A stretch of 6,516 nucleotides of DNA, taken from contig JAJRPW010000097.1 of NCBI GenBank assembly GCA_024280585.1, forward strand, positions 1 to 6,516, given 5' to 3'. Of the stretch, positions 1-6,233 are shown piece by piece. How positions within the stretch are numbered: the first letter of the stretch is position 1; the number at the start of each line of letters is the position of its first letter. Origin of the DNA: Alphaproteobacteria bacterium. Its GTDB lineage: Bacteria; Pseudomonadota; Alphaproteobacteria; Rickettsiales; UBA6187. The notes beneath the pieces are model-generated. The model was given only the letters and a program-made list of their open reading frames with translations. It was not told the origin of the DNA and searched no databases. The position numbers and the translations under genes were made by a program.

Positions 1-1448
1 CAACACCGGATGAATTTAAAGAAACATATCAGGAGTTCGTGATAAACGGTTGGAATAGCGTGCCTTTTTCACCGGAATATGAGGGGCAAGGGCTGCCTTG
101 GCTGGTTTCAAGCGCTGTGTCGGAAATGTGGAGCGGGGCGAATATGGCTTTTGCGCTTTGCCCGTTGTTAACGCAAGGTTCTGTCGAGCTTTTAAGCGCG
201 CATGGATCGGATCAGCAGAAGGAATTTTACTTAAAAAAACTTATTTCAGGCGAGTGGACGGGGACAATGTGTCTGACCGAGCCAAATGCCGGGTCGGATG
301 TTGGTGCGGTTGCAACTAAGGCGATTAAAGACGGTGATTGTTACCGTATATCCGGGCAGAAAATTTTTATCACCTATGGTGAGCATGATTTTACGGAAAA
401 TATAGTCCATATGGTGCTGGCGCGGACGGAAGATGCGCCGAAGGGGGCGAAAGGAATTTCGCTGTTTATCGTGCCAAAATTCTTAAGTGATGGATCAAGA
501 AATGATGTTAAGGCATTGAGTTTAGAGCACAAATTAGGTATTCATGCCAGCCCGACCGCCGTTATGTCATTTGGTGATGAAGACGGCGCGGTTGGATACC
601 TAGTCGGTGAGGAGAGTCAGGGGCTAAAATATATGTTCACAATGATGAATAATGCACGGCTGGCCGTGGGAATTGAAGGGGTGGCGCTGGCCGAAAATTC
701 TTGTCAGCAAGCGACTGAATATGCACAAGAACGTCGGCAGTGGGACACGCCAATTGCAGAATTTCCTGATGTAAAACGCATGTTGCTGACTATGCGTGCA
801 AACGCTGATTCTATGCGGGTTTTAGGGCTTTATATCGCCAAAGCAATTGATCTGGCAAATAACCATGCTGATGAGGAAGTTAGGCAAAAAAATAATGCTA
901 TAGTACAAATACTTATCCCGGTTTTTAAGGCACATGCGACTGATTTGGGGTTTGAGATGTCATCGCTTGCGGTGCAGGTTTTCGGCGGAGTTGGTTATAT
1001 TGAAGAAACGGGGATTGCCCAGAATTTAAGGGATTCACGTATTGCTATGATTTATGAAGGAACCAACGGGATTCAGGCAATGGATTTAGTTGGGCGCAAA
1101 ATAACGTTAGAAAACGGTGGGTTATTCGATGTTCTTATTTTAGACATGCAAAATCTATATAAAAATAGTGCGTATAAAGACTTGCTTGATGAATATTTAG
1201 AAAAAATCGTAGCTACTACAAAAATTATCCAGCAAAATCAAGAGCAAGCAGCCCATTCTTCAACTCCTTATTTAAAAATGTTGGGGATATTTATTGGCGC
1301 GGTTATGTTGGCAAAATCGGCTGATGCGGCTAAAAACGCAGGTAGTTTATCGGAAGAATTTGTTGCAAATAAACTAGGAATAACAGAGTTTTATATGAAA
1401 AACCTATTGCCCCAGGTTAAGTATTTTGTAGAGATTATTGGCGGATAA
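1..1448 (+). CDS. Acyl-CoA dehydrogenase, DmdC/FadE-like long form (5' end outside window)
   Basis: FAD-dependent acyl-CoA dehydrogenase that would oxidise an acyl-CoA thioester to the 2-enoyl-CoA in the cytoplasm, passing electrons to electron-transfer flavoprotein. The frame is open from base 3, so the gene starts upstream; the GTG at 39 is only an internal Val. About 481 residues are visible of a family that usually has about 590-600, so roughly the first 110 are missing. Visible in order: the N-terminal helical part (PFSPEYEGQGLP); the FAD/substrate motif CLTEPNAGSDVG at 270-305; the stretch ITYGEHDFTENIVHMVLART, typical of the long 3-methylmercaptopropionyl-CoA dehydrogenase-like branch; the C-terminal helical domain with YAQERRQW; and AMIYEGTNGIQAMDL, whose Glu (codon 1056-1058) is the expected catalytic base. 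A further C-terminal helical domain follows, as usual in this branch. The family is secure. The substrate is not: DmdC-like annotation is often applied to general acyl-CoA dehydrogenases. Confidence 0.95.
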   Translation, partial: TPDEFKETYQEFVINGWNSVPFSPEYEGQGLPWLVSSAVSEMWSGANMAFALCPLLTQGSVELLSAHGSDQQKEFYLKKLISGEWTGTMCLTEPNAGSDVGAVATKAIKDGDCYRISGQKIFITYGEHDFTENIVHMVLARTEDAPKGAKGISLFIVPKFLSDGSRNDVKALSLEHKLGIHASPTAVMSFGDEDGAVGYLVGEESQGLKYMFTMMNNARLAVGIEGVALAENSCQQATEYAQERRQWDTPIAEFPDVKRMLLTMRANADSMRVLGLYIAKAIDLANNHADEEVRQKNNAIVQILIPVFKAHATDLGFEMSSLAVQVFGGVGYIEETGIAQNLRDSRIAMIYEGTNGIQAMDLVGRKITLENGGLFDVLILDMQNLYKNSAYKDLLDEYLEKIVATTKIIQQNQEQAAHSSTPYLKMLGIFIGAVMLAKSADAAKNAGSLSEEFVANKLGITEFYMKNLLPQVKYFVEIIGG

Positions 1449-1460
1449 TGCGTTGATTTC

Positions 1461-1489
1461 TTGACATAGCCACCCAAAACCGTTACAAT
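1461..1489 (+). promoter_or_regulatory. Near-consensus sigma-70-type promoter of the 100-residue protein gene
   Basis: The -35 element TTGACA (1461-1466) matches consensus fully, the spacer is 17 bases, and the -10 element TACAAT (1484-1489) matches 5 of 6. Transcription should start near 1496, giving a leader of about 25 bases that contains the ribosome-binding sequence GGGAGAAG (1507-1514), 6 bases before the ATG at 1521. The -35 box begins only 12 bases after the dehydrogenase stop codon. The small gene therefore has its own, probably strong, promoter and need not depend on read-through. No operator-like repeat overlaps it. Confidence 0.8.
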
Positions 1490-1520
1490 AGATCCATATA
1501 AAGTATGGGAGAAGATTAAC

Positions 1521-1823
1521 ATGATAGAAAGAAAAAACGTAACAAGATGCAAAAAGGCTGTTGAAGCCGGTGCAAAGATTACCGCATTAACCACTGCCGG
1601 GCTAGGTGCTGCTGTTCTTTCTGGTGCTACCCTTGGTATTGCCCCAGCGGTTGTTGGTATTTCCGCGGCTGTGTTAGCTGCAGCCAGTCAATTAGCGTCA
1701 GCCAAGAAAGAAATCGTTCTTAGTGATCCTATTACACAAGAAACACCAGAATATTCCGCCGTTGAAAAACTAGAAAACAGCAAAAACACAGCTCCCGACA
1801 GTAAAGACCCGTTTTCTAGATAA
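1521..1823 (+). CDS. Small Gly/Ala-rich hydrophobic protein, unknown function
   Basis: I do not recognise this 100-residue protein. It has three parts. A basic N-terminus (residues 1-19) carries one Cys at position 10 and several Lys/Arg. A continuous small-residue hydrophobic stretch (about 20-60) is very rich in Ala and Gly and is broken near the middle by the turn-like GIAPAVVG. A polar, mostly acidic C-terminus (61-100) ends in DPFSR. The hydrophobic part could form a membrane-inserted helical hairpin of two short helices packed through Gly/Ala faces, or one membrane helix. There is no lipobox and no convincing cleavable signal peptide. The ATG has a good ribosome-binding sequence and a near-consensus promoter directly upstream, so the gene is very likely real and well expressed. 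Hairpins of this composition occur in pore-forming bacteriocins and in small glycine-zipper membrane proteins, but nothing here is specific enough to choose between them. Confidence 0.8.
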   Translation: MIERKNVTRCKKAVEAGAKITALTTAGLGAAVLSGATLGIAPAVVGISAAVLAAASQLASAKKEIVLSDPITQETPEYSAVEKLENSKNTAPDSKDPFSR

Positions 1824-1844
1824 ATAATAATCTATAAATCTTAA

Positions 1845-1881
1845 TATTCCCGACCGAAATTATACATCTCGATCGGCAATA
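1845..1881. terminator. Imperfect inverted repeat between convergent genes, possible two-way terminator
   Basis: CCGACCGA (1850-1857) pairs with TCGATCGG (1869-1876) around an 11-base loop, with one C-A mismatch in the + transcript that becomes a G-U pair in the - transcript. After one more mismatch the stem is extended by TATT/AATA. It lies in the 67-base gap between the stop codons of two convergent genes, where a shared terminator is expected. Neither side is followed by a clean T run, only by AT-rich DNA, so intrinsic termination is a weak call. Confidence 0.35.
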
Positions 1882-1890
1882 ATTAAACAA

Positions 1891-2190
1891 TCAAGCCTCT
1901 TTAAGCCGCGGAACTGCGATTGGAGCCCGCTTTTTTCTCTTGATTTTACTGCCTGAACTTGCCCTTTCAAACTTATGTTTTTCATTGTTCCAGGTGTATT
2001 TATAAGTCACCGTTTTTACCTCAGTTATGATAATGTCACCATTGGACATTTGCATTATATCCGATCCTTTTTGCAGAGCTTCATTGACAAGAACGGAAGA
2101 TTTACGAATATAATTTATATCCGTGGCCACATTATTACTGCCCTTGGTTGCCTGAGGCAAATTTTGAATCATTTTAAGTACTGATGACAT
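1891..2190 (-). CDS. Hypothetical 99-residue protein with basic C-terminus
   Basis: I do not recognise a family. The start is taken as the ATG at 2190-2188 because AGGAG lies 7 bases before it. The frame stays open to an ATG at 2244, but that codon has no good ribosome-binding sequence and lies upstream of the proposed -10 box. The protein has a polar, probably helical N-terminal half (residues 1-47). A strand-rich centre follows (about 50-76: GDIIITEVKTVTYKYTW, then NNEKHKFERA), with alternating hydrophobic and polar residues suggesting a beta hairpin or small sheet. The C-terminus is strongly basic (SKIKRKKRAP, residues 81-90). It has no signal peptide, membrane segment or Cys, so it is probably cytoplasmic; the basic tail could contact nucleic acid or acidic partners, which is inference. 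The upstream region carries CtrA-type and DnaA-type sites, suggesting timed expression. Confidence 0.75.
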   Translation of the reverse strand: MSSVLKMIQNLPQATKGSNNVATDINYIRKSSVLVNEALQKGSDIMQMSNGDIIITEVKTVTYKYTWNNEKHKFERASSGSKIKRKKRAPIAVPRLKEA

Positions 2191-2197
2191 AATCTTG

Positions 2198-2202
2198 CTC
2201 CT
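2198..2202 (-). promoter_or_regulatory. Ribosome-binding site that fixes the start of the 99-residue protein
   Basis: On the - strand AGGAG is followed by 7 bases and then ATG (2190-2188). This is close to ideal spacing and is the main reason to shorten the reading frame by 18 codons from its longest possible start at 2244. Confidence 0.8.
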
Positions 2203-2222
2203 ATTTGGGTTTAAATTGTTTG

Positions 2223-2251
2223 ATAGTAAATTTTTAGCAGGCAAATCTTAA
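2223..2251 (-). promoter_or_regulatory. Candidate promoter of the 99-residue protein gene, overlapping a CtrA-type box
   Basis: On the - strand TTAAGA (2251-2246) serves as -35, with a 17-base spacer and TACTAT (2228-2223) as -10; each hexamer matches the sigma-70 consensus at 4 of 6 positions. Such a moderate promoter would suit an activator-dependent gene. The -35 hexamer is also one arm of the TTAA-N7-TTAA box, the arrangement known at CtrA-activated promoters in Caulobacter. The start would be near 2216, leaving a leader of about 26 bases. Confidence 0.5.
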
Positions 2252-2262
2252 CAAACCGTTAA
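2248..2262. promoter_or_regulatory. Putative CtrA binding site (TTAA-N7-TTAA)
   Basis: The + strand reads TTAA, then seven bases (CAAACCG), then TTAAC, the full-length CtrA consensus including the final C. CtrA is the alphaproteobacterial cell-cycle response regulator. The site is in the gap between the cyclase stop and the 99-residue gene and overlaps that gene's candidate -35 element, a placement that favours activation. In DNA this AT-rich, a match to the eight fixed bases is expected by chance a few tenths of a time per window, so position is the stronger part of the evidence. Confidence 0.5.
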
Positions 2263-2266
2263 CAAA
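2248..2266. repeat. Tandem 8-bp direct repeat TTAACAAA with 11-bp period
   Basis: TTAACAAA occurs at 2248-2255 and again at 2259-2266, separated by CCG. The 11-base period places both copies on the same face of the helix, as expected for a dimeric or cooperative regulator. The repeat contains the CtrA-type box and may simply be a different description of it, extended by CAAA on each side. Confidence 0.6.
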
Positions 2267-2296
2267 TCACTGAAAAACATTTTATATGAAAAAAAC

Positions 2297-2305
2297 TGTG
2301 GATAA
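2297..2305 (-). promoter_or_regulatory. DnaA box (perfect TTATCCACA)
   Basis: The - strand reads TTATCCACA, an exact match to the strong DnaA-box consensus TTATNCACA. It lies 22 bases past the cyclase stop codon in transcription order and about 45 bases upstream of the -35 region of the 99-residue gene. Together with the neighbouring near-match it could let DnaA regulate that gene. It is too isolated to mark an origin. Confidence 0.5.
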
Positions 2306-2310
2306 GTTTA

Positions 2311-2319
2311 TGTGCATAG
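2311..2319 (-). promoter_or_regulatory. Second, near-consensus DnaA box (CTATGCACA)
   Basis: The - strand reads CTATGCACA, one mismatch (first base) from TTATNCACA. It has the same orientation as the perfect box and begins 14 bases from it. The paired arrangement makes each more credible, but a one-mismatch 9-mer alone would be unremarkable. Confidence 0.35.
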
Positions 2320-2326
2320 CGTTTCA

Positions 2327-4543
2327 TTATTTACTGGTTGCAATAAAAACTCCGTCCCAATCTTTGGCAGGGGGTGACTGGAAGCATTCCTCGATTCGCC
2401 CTTCATACAAGGCGAATAAGCCGCTGAGGTCTATCTCTTCGACAAGTTGATTTTGTTTGTAGCAATCTTTGAGGATTAACTTTGCCTTGCCAAAATTCTG
2501 GCTGCGATAAGCCTCAAGCACACTTAAAAATAGCTCTTTAAGCTGTTGGAATTTCTTACTTTCCGCCAATTCTTTATCACCCAGCAAGGTAAAAATTCTA
2601 ACAGGTTTTGTTTTCCCCTTCACCTGAATTAAGTCCAACTCCAAACTTGCCATATGCAACACTTGTTTCTGCGTATTTTCACCGATGATAATATCAATTC
2701 CATAGGTTTTGCTCTGCCCTTCCAAGCGCGACGCCAGATTCACATCATCCCCTAAAACCGAATAGTCAAACCGCTGATCCGAACCCATATTACCAACACA
2801 GCAATAGCCCGTATTCAGGCCGATTCCGATCCTTATTGGGATAAATTTACGCCCATCTTCTTTAGCCTGAATTTTTAATTCTGCGTTTAAGTCGACCAGC
2901 GCAAACATCATTTCCAGTGCGGAAATACAGCTATTCTCCGCATGATTCAGGTCATCCAGCGGCGCGTTCCAAAAGGCCATTATACAATCGCCCATATATT
3001 TGTCGATCGTACCTTGCCGCGCAAGAATAATTGTAGTCATCGGCGTTAAAAAACTATTGATAAACTGGGTTAATCCCTGTGCATCAAAATTCTCGGAAAT
3101 TGTCGTAAACCCTCTGATATCACAGAATAAAACTGTCAGCTCTTTCGTTTCTCCGCCTAATTGCAAGCTGTCTGGATTTTTTGCCAATTTAGCGACCAAA
3201 GCCGGAGACATGTAATGACTAAACGCGTTTTTCACCTGCTTTTTCTCCTGTTCGGAACTGATATAATTAATAATCGACTCGGATAAATATATAAAAATAA
3301 TGGCAATACTTGGCGTTACCGGATCGACTAACATTCTGTTTTCAGTGAAGGAATACCAGGAAAAACCGGCTGCTGCTGCTAGTGCCATCACTGTGAATAA
3401 AGCCCCCCAAAGTGCCGGCAGAAAGGCCATTACCACCACCAATACCAGCCCCGACACGATCATTATAATAATTTCAGCGCCATGCAACCAATCAGGGCGA
3501 TATAAATACTCCTCTGATAAAATCTGTTCCACTGCCTGCACATGGACTTCCACCCCGGAAGTTGTTGGATTTAAAGGCGTTGCACGAATATCCCGCATGC
3601 CCGCCGCGCTGGTTCCCATAAATAATATATTGCCTTCTATCAGCGAAAAATCAAAGTCAGGCTCTAATACTTTCCAGACGGGAATGTAACGTTCAGCGAT
3701 ATAAGGCGTATAATACACCCATAATTTGCCGTTGGAATCCGTTGGTATTTCAAAATCACCAACTTTTATTGCTGTTATTCCAGTAGCTTGCCCATAATCT
3801 TCTTCGCCGGAAGCTCCCGAAGATTTTATAAGATAACTTGATGCACCTTGAGCAACACGTAATGCCTCCATCGAAAGAGACGGATAAAAATTACCATCCT
3901 GATCCATAAACATCGTTGAAACCCGGCGTAATATACCATCTGCATCAGGGTCACTATTGAGCGCACCATTGCCATTTGCCGCGTCCTCGATGATTTTTAT
4001 ATTACTAACAAAGCCCGAAAAATTAGGTAGATATGGACGCGGATCTTCGCCCGCATAAGAATAGCCACTTTTAACTTCCGGCTTTCTATTGATATTTTCC
4101 TGCGTCAAAACAAACCCGGTTACGACATTCGAATTTGATATTGCTTCGGTAAATAAAATATCATGATCCGGCAGGTTTTTTGTAAGGTGAGCCAGCTCAT
4201 CAGTTTGATTCCACAGAGGTAGAATATTTTTTGGCGAAGTTCTGTCTTCTTCAGCATACACAATATCCATCGCAATAACCGCAGCACCGCCATCGGTTAA
4301 TTTTGTCACTATTTGCGCAAGGATGCTCCTAGGCCACGGCCATTGGCCAATTTTTTCCAGGCTTTCATCATCTATATCAATGATTTTTATGGGTTGTTGA
4401 ACATAGTTTCTTGGATGTTTTATCTGGAACTGATCAAAGATTTTCAGCTGAATCTGTTCGACTATAGCGAAATTGGAGATTTTTATAAAAATAGCCAATG
4501 CCAGCACGGATAAGGATATGAATATTGATAAATGTCTTTTCAT
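2327..4543 (-). CDS. CHASE2-domain class III adenylate cyclase, inner membrane
   Basis: Membrane enzyme expected to turn ATP into cAMP in response to a periplasmic signal. The 738 residues show: a membrane helix at 5-23; a large periplasmic CHASE2 sensor at about 25-345, with IDIDDESLEKIGQWPWPR at 55-72 and GTSAAGMRDIRATP near its end (310-323); about three membrane helices between 356 and 427; and a class III cyclase domain at about 466-655. In the last, Asp475 (LFCDIRGFT) and Asp519 (KYMGDC) are the metal ligands. Lys515 and Asp599 (GDDVN) match the pair that selects adenine, and Asn602/Arg606 (VNLASR) the transition-state residues, so the domain looks active and ATP-specific. A helical tail follows, ending PPAKDWDGVFIATSK, a closing motif I associate with CHASE2 cyclases. 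AAGG lies 7 bases before the ATG. The gene is 44 bases after the barrel gene with no promoter or terminator between, hence one operon. No clear terminator follows; a short T run appears about 30 bases after the stop. The CHASE2 ligand is not known. Confidence 0.95.
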   Translation of the reverse strand: MKRHLSIFISLSVLALAIFIKISNFAIVEQIQLKIFDQFQIKHPRNYVQQPIKIIDIDDESLEKIGQWPWPRSILAQIVTKLTDGGAAVIAMDIVYAEEDRTSPKNILPLWNQTDELAHLTKNLPDHDILFTEAISNSNVVTGFVLTQENINRKPEVKSGYSYAGEDPRPYLPNFSGFVSNIKIIEDAANGNGALNSDPDADGILRRVSTMFMDQDGNFYPSLSMEALRVAQGASSYLIKSSGASGEEDYGQATGITAIKVGDFEIPTDSNGKLWVYYTPYIAERYIPVWKVLEPDFDFSLIEGNILFMGTSAAGMRDIRATPLNPTTSGVEVHVQAVEQILSEEYLYRPDWLHGAEIIIMIVSGLVLVVVMAFLPALWGALFTVMALAAAAGFSWYSFTENRMLVDPVTPSIAIIFIYLSESIINYISSEQEKKQVKNAFSHYMSPALVAKLAKNPDSLQLGGETKELTVLFCDIRGFTTISENFDAQGLTQFINSFLTPMTTIILARQGTIDKYMGDCIMAFWNAPLDDLNHAENSCISALEMMFALVDLNAELKIQAKEDGRKFIPIRIGIGLNTGYCCVGNMGSDQRFDYSVLGDDVNLASRLEGQSKTYGIDIIIGENTQKQVLHMASLELDLIQVKGKTKPVRIFTLLGDKELAESKKFQQLKELFLSVLEAYRSQNFGKAKLILKDCYKQNQLVEEIDLSGLFALYEGRIEECFQSPPAKDWDGVFIATSK

Positions 4544-4587
4544 TTCCGCGCCTTAGATTAATATTCATAGTGTTGTCAGCCAGAAGT

Positions 4588-6063
4588 CTAAAAGCCCCAC
4601 GCAAGAGATGTTGATACACGATGGTTTACATAGTCATAATTTTGTATAGTAGAGCCCAGATTTTTGTACTGATATCCGAGCGAAGCGGTTATATTATTCT
4701 CAAATTTTTTCGATATTGTCAAAGTGGCGCTACGCTCCAGATCCCGTCTTGTGAGTGATGAAATTGATGTATCCGGCCCCTTATAGCGACTTTTTTTGAA
4801 TCCTAAAACTAGATTTGTTGAAAATCCATACGGCAATTGTCGGATATATGTGCCGGTAATACTTCTTTGCACATTGTCATTATAAGCGACCATACTATCT
4901 TCATTGCGCCAGGTTATTGTGCTTGATAAAATATCTTTTCCCGTTGGCAGAACATATGTAGTGCCGAATGTTGTTTCATATGCTTTGCCTGTTTTTAACG
5001 TATAAGTTGTGTTTTTTGGAGCATTAAAATATTTTCTATTTTCAAACTTAAACCCTGAATTCATTGTCCAGGTTGGTTTTATCGTATAAGTCCCCGTAAC
5101 TTTAGCCAACCTTGTTACAAGAAATTCAGTATTTTCCAGGCTAATTGAGCTATAGCCCAGGCTGGTACTTAATTTTGTTTTATATTCAGGAAAATTAACT
5201 ACAGGCCCGGTTTCGATCGAATAAAGCATTATATTTATATTTTCCAGCGTGCGCTGCTCTGTTCGATATAGCAGGCCAGTTGTATCCCAAGTCGAAGTTA
5301 TACCGTCATGAATTTTATCCATTTTATAAGTATGTTTTAGCATGGCCATTAAAACCGTTTGCACATCACGCGTGGCCGTTGAGCTTGGTGATAAATCAAG
5401 GCTCGCATCATTAAACGTTGTTTGTCCGGTTGATGCAGCCGAATTAGCATTCTTGTCGATATTTGTACCGATTGATAAAAGCCCGCTATATATATGTTTT
5501 TTCAACGCGTTATCCACGATTACCATAACCGAATCCACATTATTTTTTACAGCTTCGGGAGGGTTGGTCGCCAGCACCTGTGTGAACAGCGTCTTGGCTT
5601 CAAGCAATTTGCCCATTTTTATATACAGCAAACCAAGGTCAAGTTTAACTCTGGATAGCGATGGTTTCATTTCAAGCATATGTAAATAGGCGGATTCTGC
5701 CTCTTCATGCTTGCTCATAGCTCCTGCTAATTTTGCATAGCCGAAAAATGCATCAAGGTCTTTCGGACTTTTTACGGTTCGGCGTTTGAGAATTTCCAGT
5801 TTTTTTTCGGGAGGAATATCCTGATTATCAAGGATTTGCTTGCTGGTTATTCTTGGGCGTTTTCTGAATTTTTTCTTTCCATCCTTATTTCCAGCACGTT
5901 TTATCAAAGAATTTCTAAGTCTCGTTGATGGTTTTTTTACTTCATTTTTTTGCTGCTGATCAATCTTTAGTTTAGGTATTGGTAAATTTTGCGCCACAGC
6001 AATATTTGTTACTAAAAAGGCGAATATTATTGCAAATGCAACAAATGTTTTTTTGAAAGTCAT
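4588..6063 (-). CDS. Secreted TPR plus outer-membrane beta-barrel protein (SLAM/DUF560-like architecture)
   Basis: The 491-residue precursor has a clear signal peptide (basic TFKK, hydrophobic core, likely cleavage after Ala24 in AVA-Q). Next is a very Lys/Arg-rich linker (about 29-98). TPR-like helices follow at about 100-170 (paired hits such as DAFFGYAKLAGAMSKHEEAE and LDLGLLYIKMGKLLEAKTLF). From about 192 to the end the sequence alternates polar and hydrophobic residues in many short strands, and it finishes in SLAWGF: a C-terminal Phe is the usual recognition signal of the BAM outer-membrane assembly machinery. Periplasmic TPR plus C-terminal barrel in a chain of about 490 residues matches surface lipoprotein assembly modifiers (DUF560), and the barrel opening GTNIDKNANSAAS resembles the Asn-rich first strand I recall from that group. 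No lipoprotein substrate gene is visible. Short relatives of polysaccharide exporters (BcsC, PgaA) share this architecture and remain possible. First gene of an operon with the CHASE2 cyclase. AGGGACGG precedes the ATG by 7 bases. Confidence 0.85.
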   Translation of the reverse strand: MTFKKTFVAFAIIFAFLVTNIAVAQNLPIPKLKIDQQQKNEVKKPSTRLRNSLIKRAGNKDGKKKFRKRPRITSKQILDNQDIPPEKKLEILKRRTVKSPKDLDAFFGYAKLAGAMSKHEEAESAYLHMLEMKPSLSRVKLDLGLLYIKMGKLLEAKTLFTQVLATNPPEAVKNNVDSVMVIVDNALKKHIYSGLLSIGTNIDKNANSAASTGQTTFNDASLDLSPSSTATRDVQTVLMAMLKHTYKMDKIHDGITSTWDTTGLLYRTEQRTLENINIMLYSIETGPVVNFPEYKTKLSTSLGYSSISLENTEFLVTRLAKVTGTYTIKPTWTMNSGFKFENRKYFNAPKNTTYTLKTGKAYETTFGTTYVLPTGKDILSSTITWRNEDSMVAYNDNVQRSITGTYIRQLPYGFSTNLVLGFKKSRYKGPDTSISSLTRRDLERSATLTISKKFENNITASLGYQYKNLGSTIQNYDYVNHRVSTSLAWGF

Positions 6064-6113
6064 ACCTTGACCGTCCCTACATATCTATAATTTGAACCCC
6101 TCGTTCATCTTTT

Positions 6114-6141
6114 ATTATACACAAAAAAACGACTATGTCTA
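6114..6141 (-). promoter_or_regulatory. Promoter of the barrel-cyclase operon
   Basis: On the - strand TAGACA (6141-6136, 5 of 6) is followed by a 16-base spacer and TATAAT (6119-6114, 6 of 6). Transcription would begin near 6107, with a leader of about 44 bases before the ATG at 6063. The spacer contains a run of seven T. A second TATAAT (6155-6150) lies upstream, but I see no -35 element at workable spacing for it. The rest of the 170-base gap is AT-rich, with no recognisable CtrA box or hairpin. Confidence 0.65.
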
Positions 6142-6233
6142 TAAAATGTATTATAAATCATTGATAAACAAGGATTTTGTAAGGGTATTGTTACGTTTTT
6201 GCAGGCAGACACAAATAAATTACCGATAGGCTC

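Noticed and set aside
39..41. GTG as the start codon of the acyl-CoA dehydrogenase
   Set aside because: The frame is open upstream to the window edge with family-like residues, and the family needs about 110 more N-terminal residues; this codon is an internal Val.
1391..1594. Open frame on the - strand across the end of the dehydrogenase and the start of the small hydrophobic gene
   Set aside because: It runs antisense through a strong + promoter, ribosome-binding site and two better-supported genes, and has no recognisable features.
2191..2244. 18-codon N-terminal extension of the 99-residue protein, starting at ATG 2244
   Set aside because: It has no good ribosome-binding sequence, it spans the candidate -10 box, and the internal ATG at 2190 has an ideally spaced AGGAG.
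2245..2330. Replication origin, suggested by DnaA-like boxes, a CtrA-type box and AT-rich DNA
   Set aside because: Only two boxes (one imperfect) in a gap of about 136 bases, no typical origin neighbours (hemE, dnaA, parAB, gidA) and no clear unwinding repeats; a regulatory role is simpler.
3300..3689. 129-codon open frame on the + strand inside the cyclase gene
   Set aside because: It lies wholly antisense to CHASE2 and membrane-helix coding sequence; the protein is low-complexity Ser/Thr/Ile of the kind produced by the complementary strand.
4434..4619. 61-codon open frame on the - strand bridging the barrel and cyclase genes
   Set aside because: It overlaps both genes in another frame, and the cyclase start at 4543 has its own ribosome-binding site; no protein features seen.
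5510..5518. TTATCCACG, one mismatch from a DnaA box
   Set aside because: Isolated within coding sequence of the barrel gene, with no partner site; expected by chance.
5342..5689. 115-codon open frame on the + strand inside the barrel gene
   Set aside because: Antisense to a well-supported coding region with signal peptide and TPR motifs; no start signals of its own.
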